Position numbers and translations under genes: made by a program. The notes under the pieces are model-generated. The model was not told the DNA's origin. It did no database searches and saw only the letters and a program-made list of their open reading frames with translations. This document shows, piece by piece, positions 34,450-42,779 of a DNA stretch of 64,000 nt (the first letter of the stretch is position 1; each line of letters opens with the position of its first letter). Source of the stretch: JBJMHZ01 sp045807125 (GTDB taxonomy: Bacteria > Actinomycetota > Actinomycetes > JAWWOL01). The stretch is taken from contig JBJMHZ010000005.1 of NCBI GenBank assembly GCA_045807125.1, positions 186,001 through 250,000 on the forward strand, in the 5' to 3' direction.

Positions 34450-35100
34450 TCAGTCGAAGTCGAGGTCGCCGGTGCGGGTCCGCTTGAGCTCGAAGAACTT
34501 CGGGTAGCCGGCCAGGAGCCGCGCGCCGTCGAACATCCGCAGCGCCTCCTCGCCCCGCGGGATGGCGCTCAGCACCGGCCCGAAGAACGCCACGCCGTTG
34601 ATGTGCAGCGTGGGCGTGCCGACGTCGTCGCCGACCGGGTCCATGCCCTCGTGGTGGCTCTTGCGCAGCGCCTCGTCGCGCTCGTCGGTGTGCGCAGCCT
34701 TGGCGAGCTCGGCCGGCAGGCCGACCTCGGCGAGCGACTCGGCGACGACGGCGTCGAAGTCCTTGTTGCCCCCGTTGTGGATGCGGGTGCCCATGGCGGT
34801 GTAGAGGTCGCGCAGCACGTCCTCGCCGTGCTCCTGCGCCGCGGCGATGCACACCCGCACCGGCCCCCACGCGCGGTCCAGCAGCTCGCGGTAGTTCTCC
34901 GGCAGGTCGCGGCCCTCGTTCAGCACCGCGAGGCTCATCACCCGGAAGCGCAGGTCGAGGTCGCGGTGCTGCTCCACCTCGAGGATCCAGCGGGAGGTGA
35001 TCCAGGCGAAGGGGCACGCGGGGTCGAAGTAGAAGTCGACCTTCGTCCGCTCGTTCGTGTCGCTGACCGATCCGTCGCTCGCCCGCTCGACTACCGCCAT
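34450..35100 (-). CDS. DsbA-family thiol oxidoreductase (mycothiol-dependent nitroreductase type)
   Basis: 216 residues. DFYFDPACPFAWITSRWILEVE places a single active-site Cys in a CPFA motif, as in Rv2466c-type mycothiol-dependent reductases, and not in a CxxC. GTPTLHINGVAFFGPVLSAIPRGEEALRMFDGARLL is the characteristic C-terminal thioredoxin-fold half with cis-Pro. It works in the cytoplasm with mycothiol. The ATG at 35100 gives a 19-residue extension before the fold. Confidence 0.83.
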   Translation of the reverse strand: MAVVERASDGSVSDTNERTKVDFYFDPACPFAWITSRWILEVEQHRDLDLRFRVMSLAVLNEGRDLPENYRELLDRAWGPVRVCIAAAQEHGEDVLRDLYTAMGTRIHNGGNKDFDAVVAESLAEVGLPAELAKAAHTDERDEALRKSHHEGMDPVGDDVGTPTLHINGVAFFGPVLSAIPRGEEALRMFDGARLLAGYPKFFELKRTRTGDLDFD

Positions 35101-35239
35101 CGATGTCTCCAACCTGATCGTGGGCCCGGGACCGCCGCGCGGCGGCCGCACTGCCATGGTGCAACGCGGCCGGGCGGCGGCTCTTCCCGGTACGGGCGGG
35201 CGCCGGCCGGCGCCGCTCGCTGCTCGCTCCCCTGCTCGC

Positions 35240-35875
35240 TCACTGCCGCTCGGCGCTGGGGTGCAGCACCGGCCGGTAGCCGGCGGCCAGCACCCGCACG
35301 GTGCCCTCCGGCGTGACGACGGCCACCGGCTCCGCGGGCAGGGCCGCCGCTCGCTCGTACCCGCCTGGCGCCCACGCGAGCAGCCGTCCCCCGTGCAGCA
35401 GCCAGGGCCGCTGCTGCCACTCGACCATGACGCCGTCCGGGAGGCTGGCCGCATCAACGGTGCGCCGCGGCCGCAGGTCGGGCGGCCGCGGCCGCAGGTC
35501 GGGCGGCCGCGGCCGCTGCCGGGCGAGCGCCGCGTCGATGTCCGCCGCCATCGCGCCCGGCTCGCCGTGCGCCGACCTCCACAGCGCGCGGAAGGCGACG
35601 TAGTCGCGGTGCCGGCACTCGGCGCACGGCCGGTGCCCGGCGGCCATGGCGGTCGCCTCGTCGAGGAAGAACAGCTCGGTCCAGGTGCCGGGTCGCATGA
35701 TCTGCCGCCGGCGGCCCTCGACCGACAGCACGCAGATGATCCAGGCCCGGTTGCGGGCGTGCCGCACGACGTTGCCGGCGTCGTCGTGCAGGATGCCGCG
35801 GTTGCCGAGGAACGTCCCGCGCTCCGGCGTCGCGACGATCTCGCCGTACGGCGTGACGCGGTTCTGCCTCGGCAT
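35240..35875 (-). CDS. Protein of unknown function with a Cys-x2-Cys motif
   Basis: 211 residues. The N-terminus GTFLGNRGILHDDAGNVVRHARNRAWIICVL and the segment GHRPCAECRHRDYVAFRALW look conserved; the latter has a CxxC that could bind a metal, reminiscent of Ada-type or HNH-like zinc sites without being diagnostic. The middle contains a duplicated RPRPPDL stretch caused by a 21-bp tandem repeat. The ATG at 35875 has GGGAGGG about 6 bases upstream. No function assigned. Confidence 0.65.
   Translation of the reverse strand: MPRQNRVTPYGEIVATPERGTFLGNRGILHDDAGNVVRHARNRAWIICVLSVEGRRRQIMRPGTWTELFFLDEATAMAAGHRPCAECRHRDYVAFRALWRSAHGEPGAMAADIDAALARQRPRPPDLRPRPPDLRPRRTVDAASLPDGVMVEWQQRPWLLHGGRLLAWAPGGYERAAALPAEPVAVVTPEGTVRVLAAGYRPVLHPSAERQ
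35465..35516. repeat. 21-bp tandem repeat inside a coding region
   Basis: Two exact copies of a 21-bp unit beginning CCGCGGCCGCAGG (35465-35485 and 35486-35506) and a partial third copy (10 bp). The unit length is a multiple of three, so the gene at 35240-35875 stays in frame and gains a repeated RPRPPDL peptide. Confidence 0.8.
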
Positions 35876-35906
35876 CGTGCCCTCCCAGCAGTGATACGGG
35901 TGCCGC

Positions 35907-38447
35907 TCAGAGGCTCATGCTGACGCTCAGCTCGCCGGCCGCCTCCGTCAAGCTGAGCTCCGCGACGTGCCCGGCGCCCCGCAGGTCGTCGGCGGCGAGC
36001 GCGATCAGGTCGAGCGACTCGCGGGGGCCGCGGACGGTGACGTCACGGACGTCGGTCCGCATCGACAGCTGCCTGTCGGACTTCGCCTTGCGCACCAGGG
36101 ACAGCGCGCCGCAGAGCGCGCGCAGCAGCCCGGCGTCGCCGTCCGGCGCGGCGACCTCGCCGACGGTCGGCCAGCCCTGGCGGTGCACCGAGCCGTCCCG
36201 CCACCACGACCACGCCTCCTCGGTGACGAACGGAAGGAACGGTGCGAGCAGCCGCAGCACGACATCCAGCGTCACGGAGAGCGCAGCTCGGGCCGACGCC
36301 TCGTCGTCCGTGCCGCTCGTGCCGTACGCGCGGCCCTTCACCAGCTCGATGTAGTCGTCGCAGAGCGTCCAGAAGAACGTCTCGGTCACCTCGAGCGCCC
36401 GTGCATGGTCGTAGGCCTCGAACGACGCCGTCGCGACATCGATGACGCCGGCGAGCTCGCGCAGCAGCGCACGGTCGAGCGGACGGGTGACGGCAGCGAG
36501 GTCGGGCGTCGACGCGCCGAGCCCTAGGACGAACTTCGAGGCATTGAGCAGCTTGATGGCGAGCCGGCGACCGACTCTCATCCGCCCGGTGTCGAACGCC
36601 GCGTCGGTGCCCAGCCGTGCCGAGGCCGCCCAGTAGCGCACGGCGTCGCTGCCGTACTGCTCGAACATGTCGAGCGGAGTGATGACCTCGCCCCTGGACT
36701 TCGACATCTTCTTGCGGTCGGGGTCGAGGATCCAGCCGCTGATCGCGGCGTTGCGCCACGGCACGGTGGACAGCTCGAAGTGCGAGCGGACGACGGTGGA
36801 GAACAACCAGGTGCGGATGATGTCCTGCCCCTGCGGTCGCAGGTCCATCGGGAACACCCGCTCGAACAGATCGTCGTCGAACGTCCACCGTCCGGCGATC
36901 TGCGGCGTGAGCGACGACGTCGCCCAGGTGTCCATGACGTCGCCATCGCCGACGAAGCCGCCCGGCTCGCCGCGCTGCGATTCGTCATAGCCTGCGGGAG
37001 CTTCGCTCATCGGATCGATCGGCAGGGCGGCCTCGTCCGGCACGATGAGCCGGTCGTAGCGGACGTTGCCGTCGTCGTCGAGTCGGTACCACAACGGGAA
37101 CGGCACGCCGAAGAAGCGCTGCCGGCTGACGAGCCAGTCGCCGTTGAGCCCTTGCACCCAATGCTCGTAGCGCACCCGCATGTGCGGCGGGAACCACTGC
37201 AGCTCGCTGCCGCGCGCCACCAGCAGGTCGCGCAGGTCGCTGTTGCGGCCGCCGTTGCGGATGTACCACTGGCGAGTGGTGATTATCTCGAGCGGCTTGT
37301 CGCCCTTCTCGTAGAACTTGACCGGATGGACCACCGGCTTGGGTTCGCCGTCGAGGGCTCCGGACTCCCGCAGCATGACGACGGTCTCGCCCCTGGCGCG
37401 GTGCACCGGCATGCCGGCGATCCGTGCGTACGCCGTCGCGTCGGCACCATCCGGTGACTGCGCCAGCAATCGCCCGTCCGCTCCGATGACGGCGCGGGTG
37501 GGCAGGCCGAGCTCACGCCACCACGTCACGTCGGTCAGGTCGCCGAACGTGCAGATCATCGCGATGCCGGTGCCCTTCTCCGGATCGGCGAGGTGATGCG
37601 CGACGACCGGCACTTCGGTGGCGAAGAGCGGCGTGCGGACCATGGTGCCGAGCAGGGGGCGGTGGCGCTCGTCGCTCGGGTGCACGACGAGGGCCACGCA
37701 GGCCGGCAGCAGCTCTGGTCGCGAGGTCTCGATGCAGACCGGGCCGCCGCCGTCGACCCGCTGGAACAGGAGCCGGTGGTAGGCGCCCGCGACGTCCCTG
37801 TCCTCCAGCTCTGCCTGCGCGACCGCCGTCCGGAAGGTGGTGTCCCAGAGCGACGGCGCCTCCGCCTGGTAGGCCTCGCCGCGCGCGAGATTGCGCAGGA
37901 ACGCCTTCTGCGAGATCGCGGTCGACCTGGGATCGATCGTGCGGTAAGGGTCGGACCAGTCGACCGAGAGGCCGAGCTTGCGCCACACCCGCTCGTAGGC
38001 GCGCTCGTCCTCTCGGGTCAGCTGCTCGCACAGCGCGATGAAGTTGCGCCGGGAGACCGGGACCAGCTCGCCAGCCTTGCCGCTCCCTTGCCGGGGCGGC
38101 ACGAGACCGGCGTCGTACGGCAACGACGGCTCGCAGCGGACCCCGTAGTAGTTCTGCACCCGGCGCTCGCTCGGCAGGCCGTTGTCGTCCCACCCCATCG
38201 GGTAGAAGACCTCATGCCCCCGCATCCGCTGGTACCGGGCGACGAGATCGGTATGGGTGTAGGAGAAGACGTGGCCGACATGCAGCGAGCCGCTGGCGGT
38301 GATCGGAGGCGTGTCGATCGAATAGATGTCCTCGCGCGCCCTGCCACGGTCGAATCGGTAGGTGCCGCTCTGCTCCCATGCCTCGATCCATCGGTCCTCC
38401 AACCCGTCGAGGGACGGCTTGTCGGGCCCGCGCGGCATGCTCACCAT
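35907..38447 (-). CDS. valS: Valine--tRNA ligase (archaeal-like type)
   Basis: 846 residues. Class I signatures: GSLHVGHVFSYTHTDLVARYQRMRGHEVFYPMGWDDNGLPSERRVQNYYG, the editing domain (VCIETSRPELLPACVALVVHP; GTGIAMICTFGDLTDV) and the KMSKSRG loop. The GWDDNGLPSERRV form is the second ValRS type found in some actinobacteria and resembles the archaeal/rickettsial form. The start at the ATG at 38447 is likely; 38438 is an alternative. It is divergent from the 29-codon ORF/P450 pair, sharing a 164-bp upstream region. It may be the housekeeping enzyme or a second, resistance-type copy; the window cannot tell. Confidence 0.88.
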   Translation of the reverse strand: MVSMPRGPDKPSLDGLEDRWIEAWEQSGTYRFDRGRAREDIYSIDTPPITASGSLHVGHVFSYTHTDLVARYQRMRGHEVFYPMGWDDNGLPSERRVQNYYGVRCEPSLPYDAGLVPPRQGSGKAGELVPVSRRNFIALCEQLTREDERAYERVWRKLGLSVDWSDPYRTIDPRSTAISQKAFLRNLARGEAYQAEAPSLWDTTFRTAVAQAELEDRDVAGAYHRLLFQRVDGGGPVCIETSRPELLPACVALVVHPSDERHRPLLGTMVRTPLFATEVPVVAHHLADPEKGTGIAMICTFGDLTDVTWWRELGLPTRAVIGADGRLLAQSPDGADATAYARIAGMPVHRARGETVVMLRESGALDGEPKPVVHPVKFYEKGDKPLEIITTRQWYIRNGGRNSDLRDLLVARGSELQWFPPHMRVRYEHWVQGLNGDWLVSRQRFFGVPFPLWYRLDDDGNVRYDRLIVPDEAALPIDPMSEAPAGYDESQRGEPGGFVGDGDVMDTWATSSLTPQIAGRWTFDDDLFERVFPMDLRPQGQDIIRTWLFSTVVRSHFELSTVPWRNAAISGWILDPDRKKMSKSRGEVITPLDMFEQYGSDAVRYWAASARLGTDAAFDTGRMRVGRRLAIKLLNASKFVLGLGASTPDLAAVTRPLDRALLRELAGVIDVATASFEAYDHARALEVTETFFWTLCDDYIELVKGRAYGTSGTDDEASARAALSVTLDVVLRLLAPFLPFVTEEAWSWWRDGSVHRQGWPTVGEVAAPDGDAGLLRALCGALSLVRKAKSDRQLSMRTDVRDVTVRGPRESLDLIALAADDLRGAGHVAELSLTEAAGELSVSMSL

Positions 38448-38611
38448 GAGCAGCAGTCTACGAACGGGCCGCTGATCGGTGCGTCGGCGCGCGCGAGTGG
38501 GCAAAATCCACGACAGCCCGGTTGACGGTGGTCGCAGCCTGGGCTGACGCTTGACATGTCCTCGTCGACAGCCCAACCGGTCAAGGCGATGCCTCGGGGG
38601 GAGGTGGACGC

Positions 38612-38701
38612 ATGCGTACCTACATGATGCTGGCGGGCGCTCGGCTGCTCGGCCTGAACAAGGGCATGATGGGCGGTCGCTACCGCTGGTTCGACGCATG
38701 A
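38612..38701 (+). CDS. 29-residue peptide ORF, candidate P450-modified RiPP precursor
   Basis: An ATG with a very strong ribosome-binding site (GGGGGGAGGTGG, spacing about 5-7) opens a 29-codon ORF whose TGA overlaps the ATG of a cytochrome P450 gene (ATGA). The peptide starts MRTYMM, contains the middle AGARLLGLNKGMM and ends GGRYRWFDA, with a cluster of Tyr, Trp and Phe at the C-terminus in a Tyr-x-Trp pattern. P450-modified ribosomal peptides such as biarylitides use very short precursors beside the P450, with Tyr-x-His or Tyr-x-Trp crosslinks. That it is a precursor is inference; it could also be a leader peptide for coupling. Confidence 0.55.
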   Translation: MRTYMMLAGARLLGLNKGMMGGRYRWFDA

Positions 38702-40068
38702 CGGACGCATCGGGGCGGTCGGCCGCCGCGGCCGGCCGCCTCCTGCGCCGGACGGTCCGTCACCGGACGGTCGCACCGCTGACGCCGCCGGCGCCGCCCG
38801 GGCCGCGGGGGCGCCCGCTCGTCGGCAACACGTACGACTACGAGCGCGACCGCATCGGCTTCCTGCGCGAGATGCACGCGCGGTACGGCGATTGCTTCCG
38901 GTTCAGCGACAGCGTCGTCGCGCTCGCCGATCCCGACCTGATCCACGTCCTCTTCAGCCGCACCAACCACGAGTACCGCATCGAGCAGCCGCTGTTCGCG
39001 AGCGAGGACGACGCCCGCGCGTTCGCCGCCGGCGTGGAGCGGTGGATGCAGTCGCGGCGGCACGGCTCACGAGGAATGCATCGCTCGGTGGTGGACCGGC
39101 ACGGCGATCGGCTGCTCAGCGCCACCGCCGATCTGCTGGCCCCGCGCGCCGGACGGCCGGCCGACCTGCTCGGGTCGTTCAAGCGCCTCGCCGGTCTCTC
39201 CGTCGCCGAGTATTGCGTGGGCGAGGGGGCGACGGCGCACCGGATAGCGGATGCCGTCGCTCTCCGCGCCGAGCTGGCGACTCCGTTCATGACGAGCTCG
39301 CTGACGTTCGCCAAGTGGTCGCCGACCCGCGGCGTGCGCCGGACGCTGGATGCGACCGCGGCGCTCGAGACTGCTATCCGAGACGCGATCGCCGAGGCTC
39401 GCCGCGAGCGGCCGTCCCGCGACTGGAGCCTGCTCGACGGCCTGCTCGACATCGACCCGCCGCTCACCGACGACCAGCTGACCCGCTTCCTCCAGGTGAC
39501 GCTGCTCGCCTCGCACGGCTCGCCGGGAGCGGCGATGGTCTGGATGCTCCGCGAGCTCGCGATCAACACCGAGCTGGCCGAGGCGCTGCACGAGGAGGCG
39601 GCGTGCCACGACGACCTCGTCACGGCCTACCGCGAGCGCAAGCTGGTCCGTACCGACGCCGCGGTACGAGAGATCCTGCGGCTCTACCCGCCGACGTGGC
39701 TCATGGGCCGGGTCGTCCACGACGACGTCGAGCTGGGTCGCTGGACGGTGCGGCGCGGCCAGACGGTGATGTTCAGCCCCTACCTCGTCCACCGCGACCC
39801 GCGGCGGTGGGAGCGGCCGGACAACTTCCTCGCCGACCGCTGGCTCTCGGGTCCGCCTCCCCCGCGGCACGCGTACTTCCCGTTCGGCGCCGGGCCGCGG
39901 ATCTGCGTCGGTGCCGCCCTCGGCACCCTTCAGCTGGTGCTCGTCACGGCGCTGGTCGCGCGCGATCACCTGGTCAGCTCGCCCAACCACGCCTCCATCC
40001 CCATGCTGCCGGCCGCGCTGCTCGTACCGGCGGGGCTCCAGCTCACCATCGCCCCGAGGCGCGGATAG
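38698..40068 (+). CDS. Cytochrome P450
   Basis: 456 residues. Conserved elements: PPGPRGRPLVGNTYDYERDRIGFLREMHARYGDCFRF at the N-terminus, I-helix region LLASHGSPGAAMVWML, the ExxR motif REILRLYPP, the PERF-like region WERPDNFLADRW and the heme-binding loop FPFGAGPRICVGAALG with the ligand Cys. The I-helix lacks the usual (A/G)GxDT; GSPGA is at that place. Redox partners are not encoded nearby. The overlap with the 29-codon ORF makes the peptide the obvious candidate substrate. Confidence 0.9.
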   Translation: MTDASGRSAAAAGRLLRRTVRHRTVAPLTPPAPPGPRGRPLVGNTYDYERDRIGFLREMHARYGDCFRFSDSVVALADPDLIHVLFSRTNHEYRIEQPLFASEDDARAFAAGVERWMQSRRHGSRGMHRSVVDRHGDRLLSATADLLAPRAGRPADLLGSFKRLAGLSVAEYCVGEGATAHRIADAVALRAELATPFMTSSLTFAKWSPTRGVRRTLDATAALETAIRDAIAEARRERPSRDWSLLDGLLDIDPPLTDDQLTRFLQVTLLASHGSPGAAMVWMLRELAINTELAEALHEEAACHDDLVTAYRERKLVRTDAAVREILRLYPPTWLMGRVVHDDVELGRWTVRRGQTVMFSPYLVHRDPRRWERPDNFLADRWLSGPPPPRHAYFPFGAGPRICVGAALGTLQLVLVTALVARDHLVSSPNHASIPMLPAALLVPAGLQLTIAPRRG

Positions 40069-40150
40069 CCGCTCGGTACGCCGCGAGCGAACAGCGGATG
40101 AACTGCCCCCGCCGGTCATGTTGCCCCGGTAGCCGATGCGGGAGGGCGCG

Positions 40151-41089
40151 ATGGACGAGGAGCCGCTGGACGCGTACTCGCGGGTGGTCACCAGCGTGGC
40201 GCGCCTGCTGACGCCGCGGGTCGCGGCGGTGACCGTGCTCGGGAGCGACGGCACCCCGCGAGGCAGTGGGTCGGCGGTGGTCTTCACCGACGACGGCTTC
40301 CTGCTGACCAACGCGCACGTGGTCGGGCGGTGCAGCGCGGCCCGGCTCGGGTTCGCCGACGGCGGCGTCTCCCCGGCGACGGTGGTCGGGCGCGACCCGC
40401 TGTCCGATCTGGCGGTCCTGCGGGCCGAGGCCACCACCCCGGCTGCCGCGACGCTGGGCAACGCCGACCGGCTCCAGGTGGGCCAGCTGGTGGTGGCGGT
40501 CGGCAACCCGCTGGGGCTGGCCGGCTCGGTGACCGCGGGCGTGGTGAGCGCGATGGGCCGCTCGCTGCCGGTCGGGTCGGGCGCGACCAGGCGGGTGATC
40601 GACGACGTCATCCAGACCGACGCCGCGCTGAACCCTGGCAACTCCGGTGGTGCGCTCGCCACCGCCGACGGCCACGTCGTGGGCATCACGACGGCCGTCG
40701 CCGGCATCGGCCTCGGGCTCGCGATCCCGGTCAACGCGACGACGAGCCGCATCGTCACCTCGCTGCTCCGCGAGGGGCGGGTCAGGCGCGCCTACCTCGG
40801 CGTGGCCACGGTGCCCGCGCAGCTGCCGCCCGCGGCGGCGAAGCGCGCCGGCCGCGATCGCGCGCTGCGGCTGGCCCAGGTCGAGCCGGCCTCCCCGGCC
40901 GCGCGGGCTGGGCTGCGCGAGGGCGACCTGCTGATCACCGCCGCCCGCAAGGACGTGACCACCTCGCAGGACCTGCAGCGGCTCATGCTCGCCGAGGCCA
41001 TCGGGCAGCCGCTGCCGATCACCGTGCTGCGCAACGGCGCGATGGTCGACGTCATCGCCTACCCCGACGAGCTCGCCACCTTGGGCTAG
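40151..41089 (+). CDS. HtrA/DegP-like trypsin-type serine protease with PDZ domain
   Basis: 312 residues. The triad is visible as LLTNAHVV (His), SDLAVLRA (Asp) and NPGNSGGALAT (Ser), followed by a PDZ domain (RAYLGVATVPAQLPP..ASPAARAGLREGDLLITAARKDV). Unlike membrane-bound actinobacterial HtrA proteins it has no signal peptide or membrane helix, so it is probably cytoplasmic. The ATG at 40151 follows GGAGG at 5 bases; an ATG at 40136 is in frame. Its stop overlaps the stop of the convergent gene by 3 bases. Confidence 0.88.
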   Translation: MDEEPLDAYSRVVTSVARLLTPRVAAVTVLGSDGTPRGSGSAVVFTDDGFLLTNAHVVGRCSAARLGFADGGVSPATVVGRDPLSDLAVLRAEATTPAAATLGNADRLQVGQLVVAVGNPLGLAGSVTAGVVSAMGRSLPVGSGATRRVIDDVIQTDAALNPGNSGGALATADGHVVGITTAVAGIGLGLAIPVNATTSRIVTSLLREGRVRRAYLGVATVPAQLPPAAAKRAGRDRALRLAQVEPASPAARAGLREGDLLITAARKDVTTSQDLQRLMLAEAIGQPLPITVLRNGAMVDVIAYPDELATLG

Positions 41090-41808
41090 CGATCGCCGGG
41101 CCCGATCCACGGCGGGCCGGCGATCGCACGCGGATCGGCCCACTCGTACGTGGTGCGGAAGAAGCCACGGATGGGATCGCAGTGGACGGTGGACTCGATC
41201 GGCGTCGTCCGCGAGGGGCTCGACGTGTCGAGGGCGATGGTGACGTCGTCGTTGCCGGGCTGGTTGGGGTCGTACACGTGGATGGTGATGCGCGAGCCGC
41301 TCCACTCGTACCCGTACGCGAGCACCTGGTGGCAGTGCCGCAGATCGCCGGGGTTGAGCGAGCGGACCGTGACCAGCCCCAGCGGCACCGGGCGGCCGCT
41401 GTCAAGGTCGTCGGTGATGCGCGGGATCTGGTCGTGGATCGTCATCCGGGCGAGCCCCGGCCTGCTGAGCGGACCGAAGCCGGTGTCGTGGTCCGGTGCG
41501 TTGGCCCAGTAGTAGTACGTGAGGATGCCACCCGGGACGTGGAAGCTGGCCAGCAGCCGGTCCATGACGTAGTTGAAGAGCGGCGACTGGCCCGCTGGCG
41601 CGCTCGCCTGCGCCGGCGGCTGCCGACCGGCCACGTAGAGATCGGCGGCCGTGAACGCCATGCCGCCGCACAACCCGTTGCTCGCATCACCGAGCGAGAC
41701 GGCACCGACGATCGGTACGTGCACCACGACGTCCGGCGTACCGGCCGGCCAGGAGTTGGGAAAGCGCAGCCCGTGCGTGGACGGGAGGAAATCGCGGATC
41801 AGCGCCAT
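41086..41808 (-). CDS. Papain-fold cysteine-peptidase-like protein
   Basis: 240 residues. NGLCGGMAFTAADLY presents a Cys at the start of a helix, HCHQVLAYGYEW a His on a strand, and IHVYDPNQPGNDD an Asp/Asn, an order that fits papain-like (C39-type) cysteine peptidases. No signal peptide is seen. Catalysis is inferred from motif order only. The ATG at 41808 is separated from the divergent secreted-protein gene by 239 bases. Confidence 0.6.
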   Translation of the reverse strand: MALIRDFLPSTHGLRFPNSWPAGTPDVVVHVPIVGAVSLGDASNGLCGGMAFTAADLYVAGRQPPAQASAPAGQSPLFNYVMDRLLASFHVPGGILTYYYWANAPDHDTGFGPLSRPGLARMTIHDQIPRITDDLDSGRPVPLGLVTVRSLNPGDLRHCHQVLAYGYEWSGSRITIHVYDPNQPGNDDVTIALDTSSPSRTTPIESTVHCDPIRGFFRTTYEWADPRAIAGPPWIGPGDR

Positions 41809-42047
41809 GCTGTCCCTCCGGCCGCGCGGGAGTGAGCGTGGAGCGGCTCGCTCGTGATGCTGACCGTGGCGCGCGTCGGCGTCAAGCCGCGGCCCGTCCC
41901 TCCTCCTCGCTGCTCGCCGATGCTCGCCACTGCTCGTGGTTGCCAATTCTTTGCCCGAGCCCACCTGCCGCTTGGTGGACTGCACGGCGGCCTCCGTCGA
42001 ACGTTGACCTCGCACTCGCGAGCCGGCCACGACGGAAGGATGCGGTG

Positions 42048-42767
42048 ATGAATGCGAAGCTGACCAGGGGGCGACGGCTGGCGACGCGGTTGACCGCGAT
42101 CGCGGTGGCGCCGGTGCTGGCCGCGGTGCTGAGCGCAGCAGCCCCGGCTCATGGATCGACGGCTCGACCGGCAGGCACGAGCGCGATCTGCCAGAACCAC
42201 GGCACGGTCGTCTTCATGCAGTACGCCTCGTGGGCGAAGCCACCGGCGTCGAACGGCTGCTGGACGATCGTGCGCCCGCTCACCGCCGACTCCACCTCGT
42301 ACCGGAACTGCGACATGTCGGCGGCCACCCCGCGGGTCACCGGGAGCGGCAGCAACTGGATCTACGACGACACCAACGTGAACGGCCACAACGGCTCGTC
42401 CGACCAGACGCTGAACAATACGTACTGCGGCGGGCGGACGAGCTGGTGGGGCGAGTACATGGCCGCCAGCGGCGGGTTCGTCGAGCGATGGACTCCGACG
42501 TTCCTGTTCGAGGAGAACTACAACAGCTCGCACGGGTGGGTGGCCTTCACGCAGAGCGTCACCTACACGGGCGGCAACCCGACCGTCGGTCCGATACCGA
42601 CGATCGACGTGGCCACCTCGTCGCTCTCCACGCACATCACCAGCGAGTGCTACGACGCGCCGGACTTCCCCAGCGACTACTACTTCAGCATCTACAACGG
42701 GACGTCCGTCACGTCGGCCACCGTCGACACGATCGACGCCGCGCTGAGCAGCTGCTACCACACCTGA
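42048..42767 (+). CDS. Secreted protein of unknown function
   Basis: 239 residues with a Sec-type signal peptide (basic LTRGRRLATRLTAIA, hydrophobic VAPVLAAVLSAAAPAHG, cleavage likely after AHG). The mature part is rich in Asn, Ser, Thr and Tyr and has six Cys residues that could form three disulfides (SAICQNH, NGCWTIV, RNCDMS, TYCGG, SECYDA, SSCYHT). This composition is typical of extracellular actinobacterial proteins. GGAAGGA lies 7 bases before the ATG. No family recognised. Confidence 0.7.
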   Translation: MNAKLTRGRRLATRLTAIAVAPVLAAVLSAAAPAHGSTARPAGTSAICQNHGTVVFMQYASWAKPPASNGCWTIVRPLTADSTSYRNCDMSAATPRVTGSGSNWIYDDTNVNGHNGSSDQTLNNTYCGGRTSWWGEYMAASGGFVERWTPTFLFEENYNSSHGWVAFTQSVTYTGGNPTVGPIPTIDVATSSLSTHITSECYDAPDFPSDYYFSIYNGTSVTSATVDTIDAALSSCYHT

Positions 42768-42779
42768 CGCGTCCAGCCC

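Noticed and set aside
38551..38556. TTGACA as a -35 box for the peptide/P450 genes
   Set aside because: No acceptable -10 element is found at 16-18 bases; the promoter position stays open.
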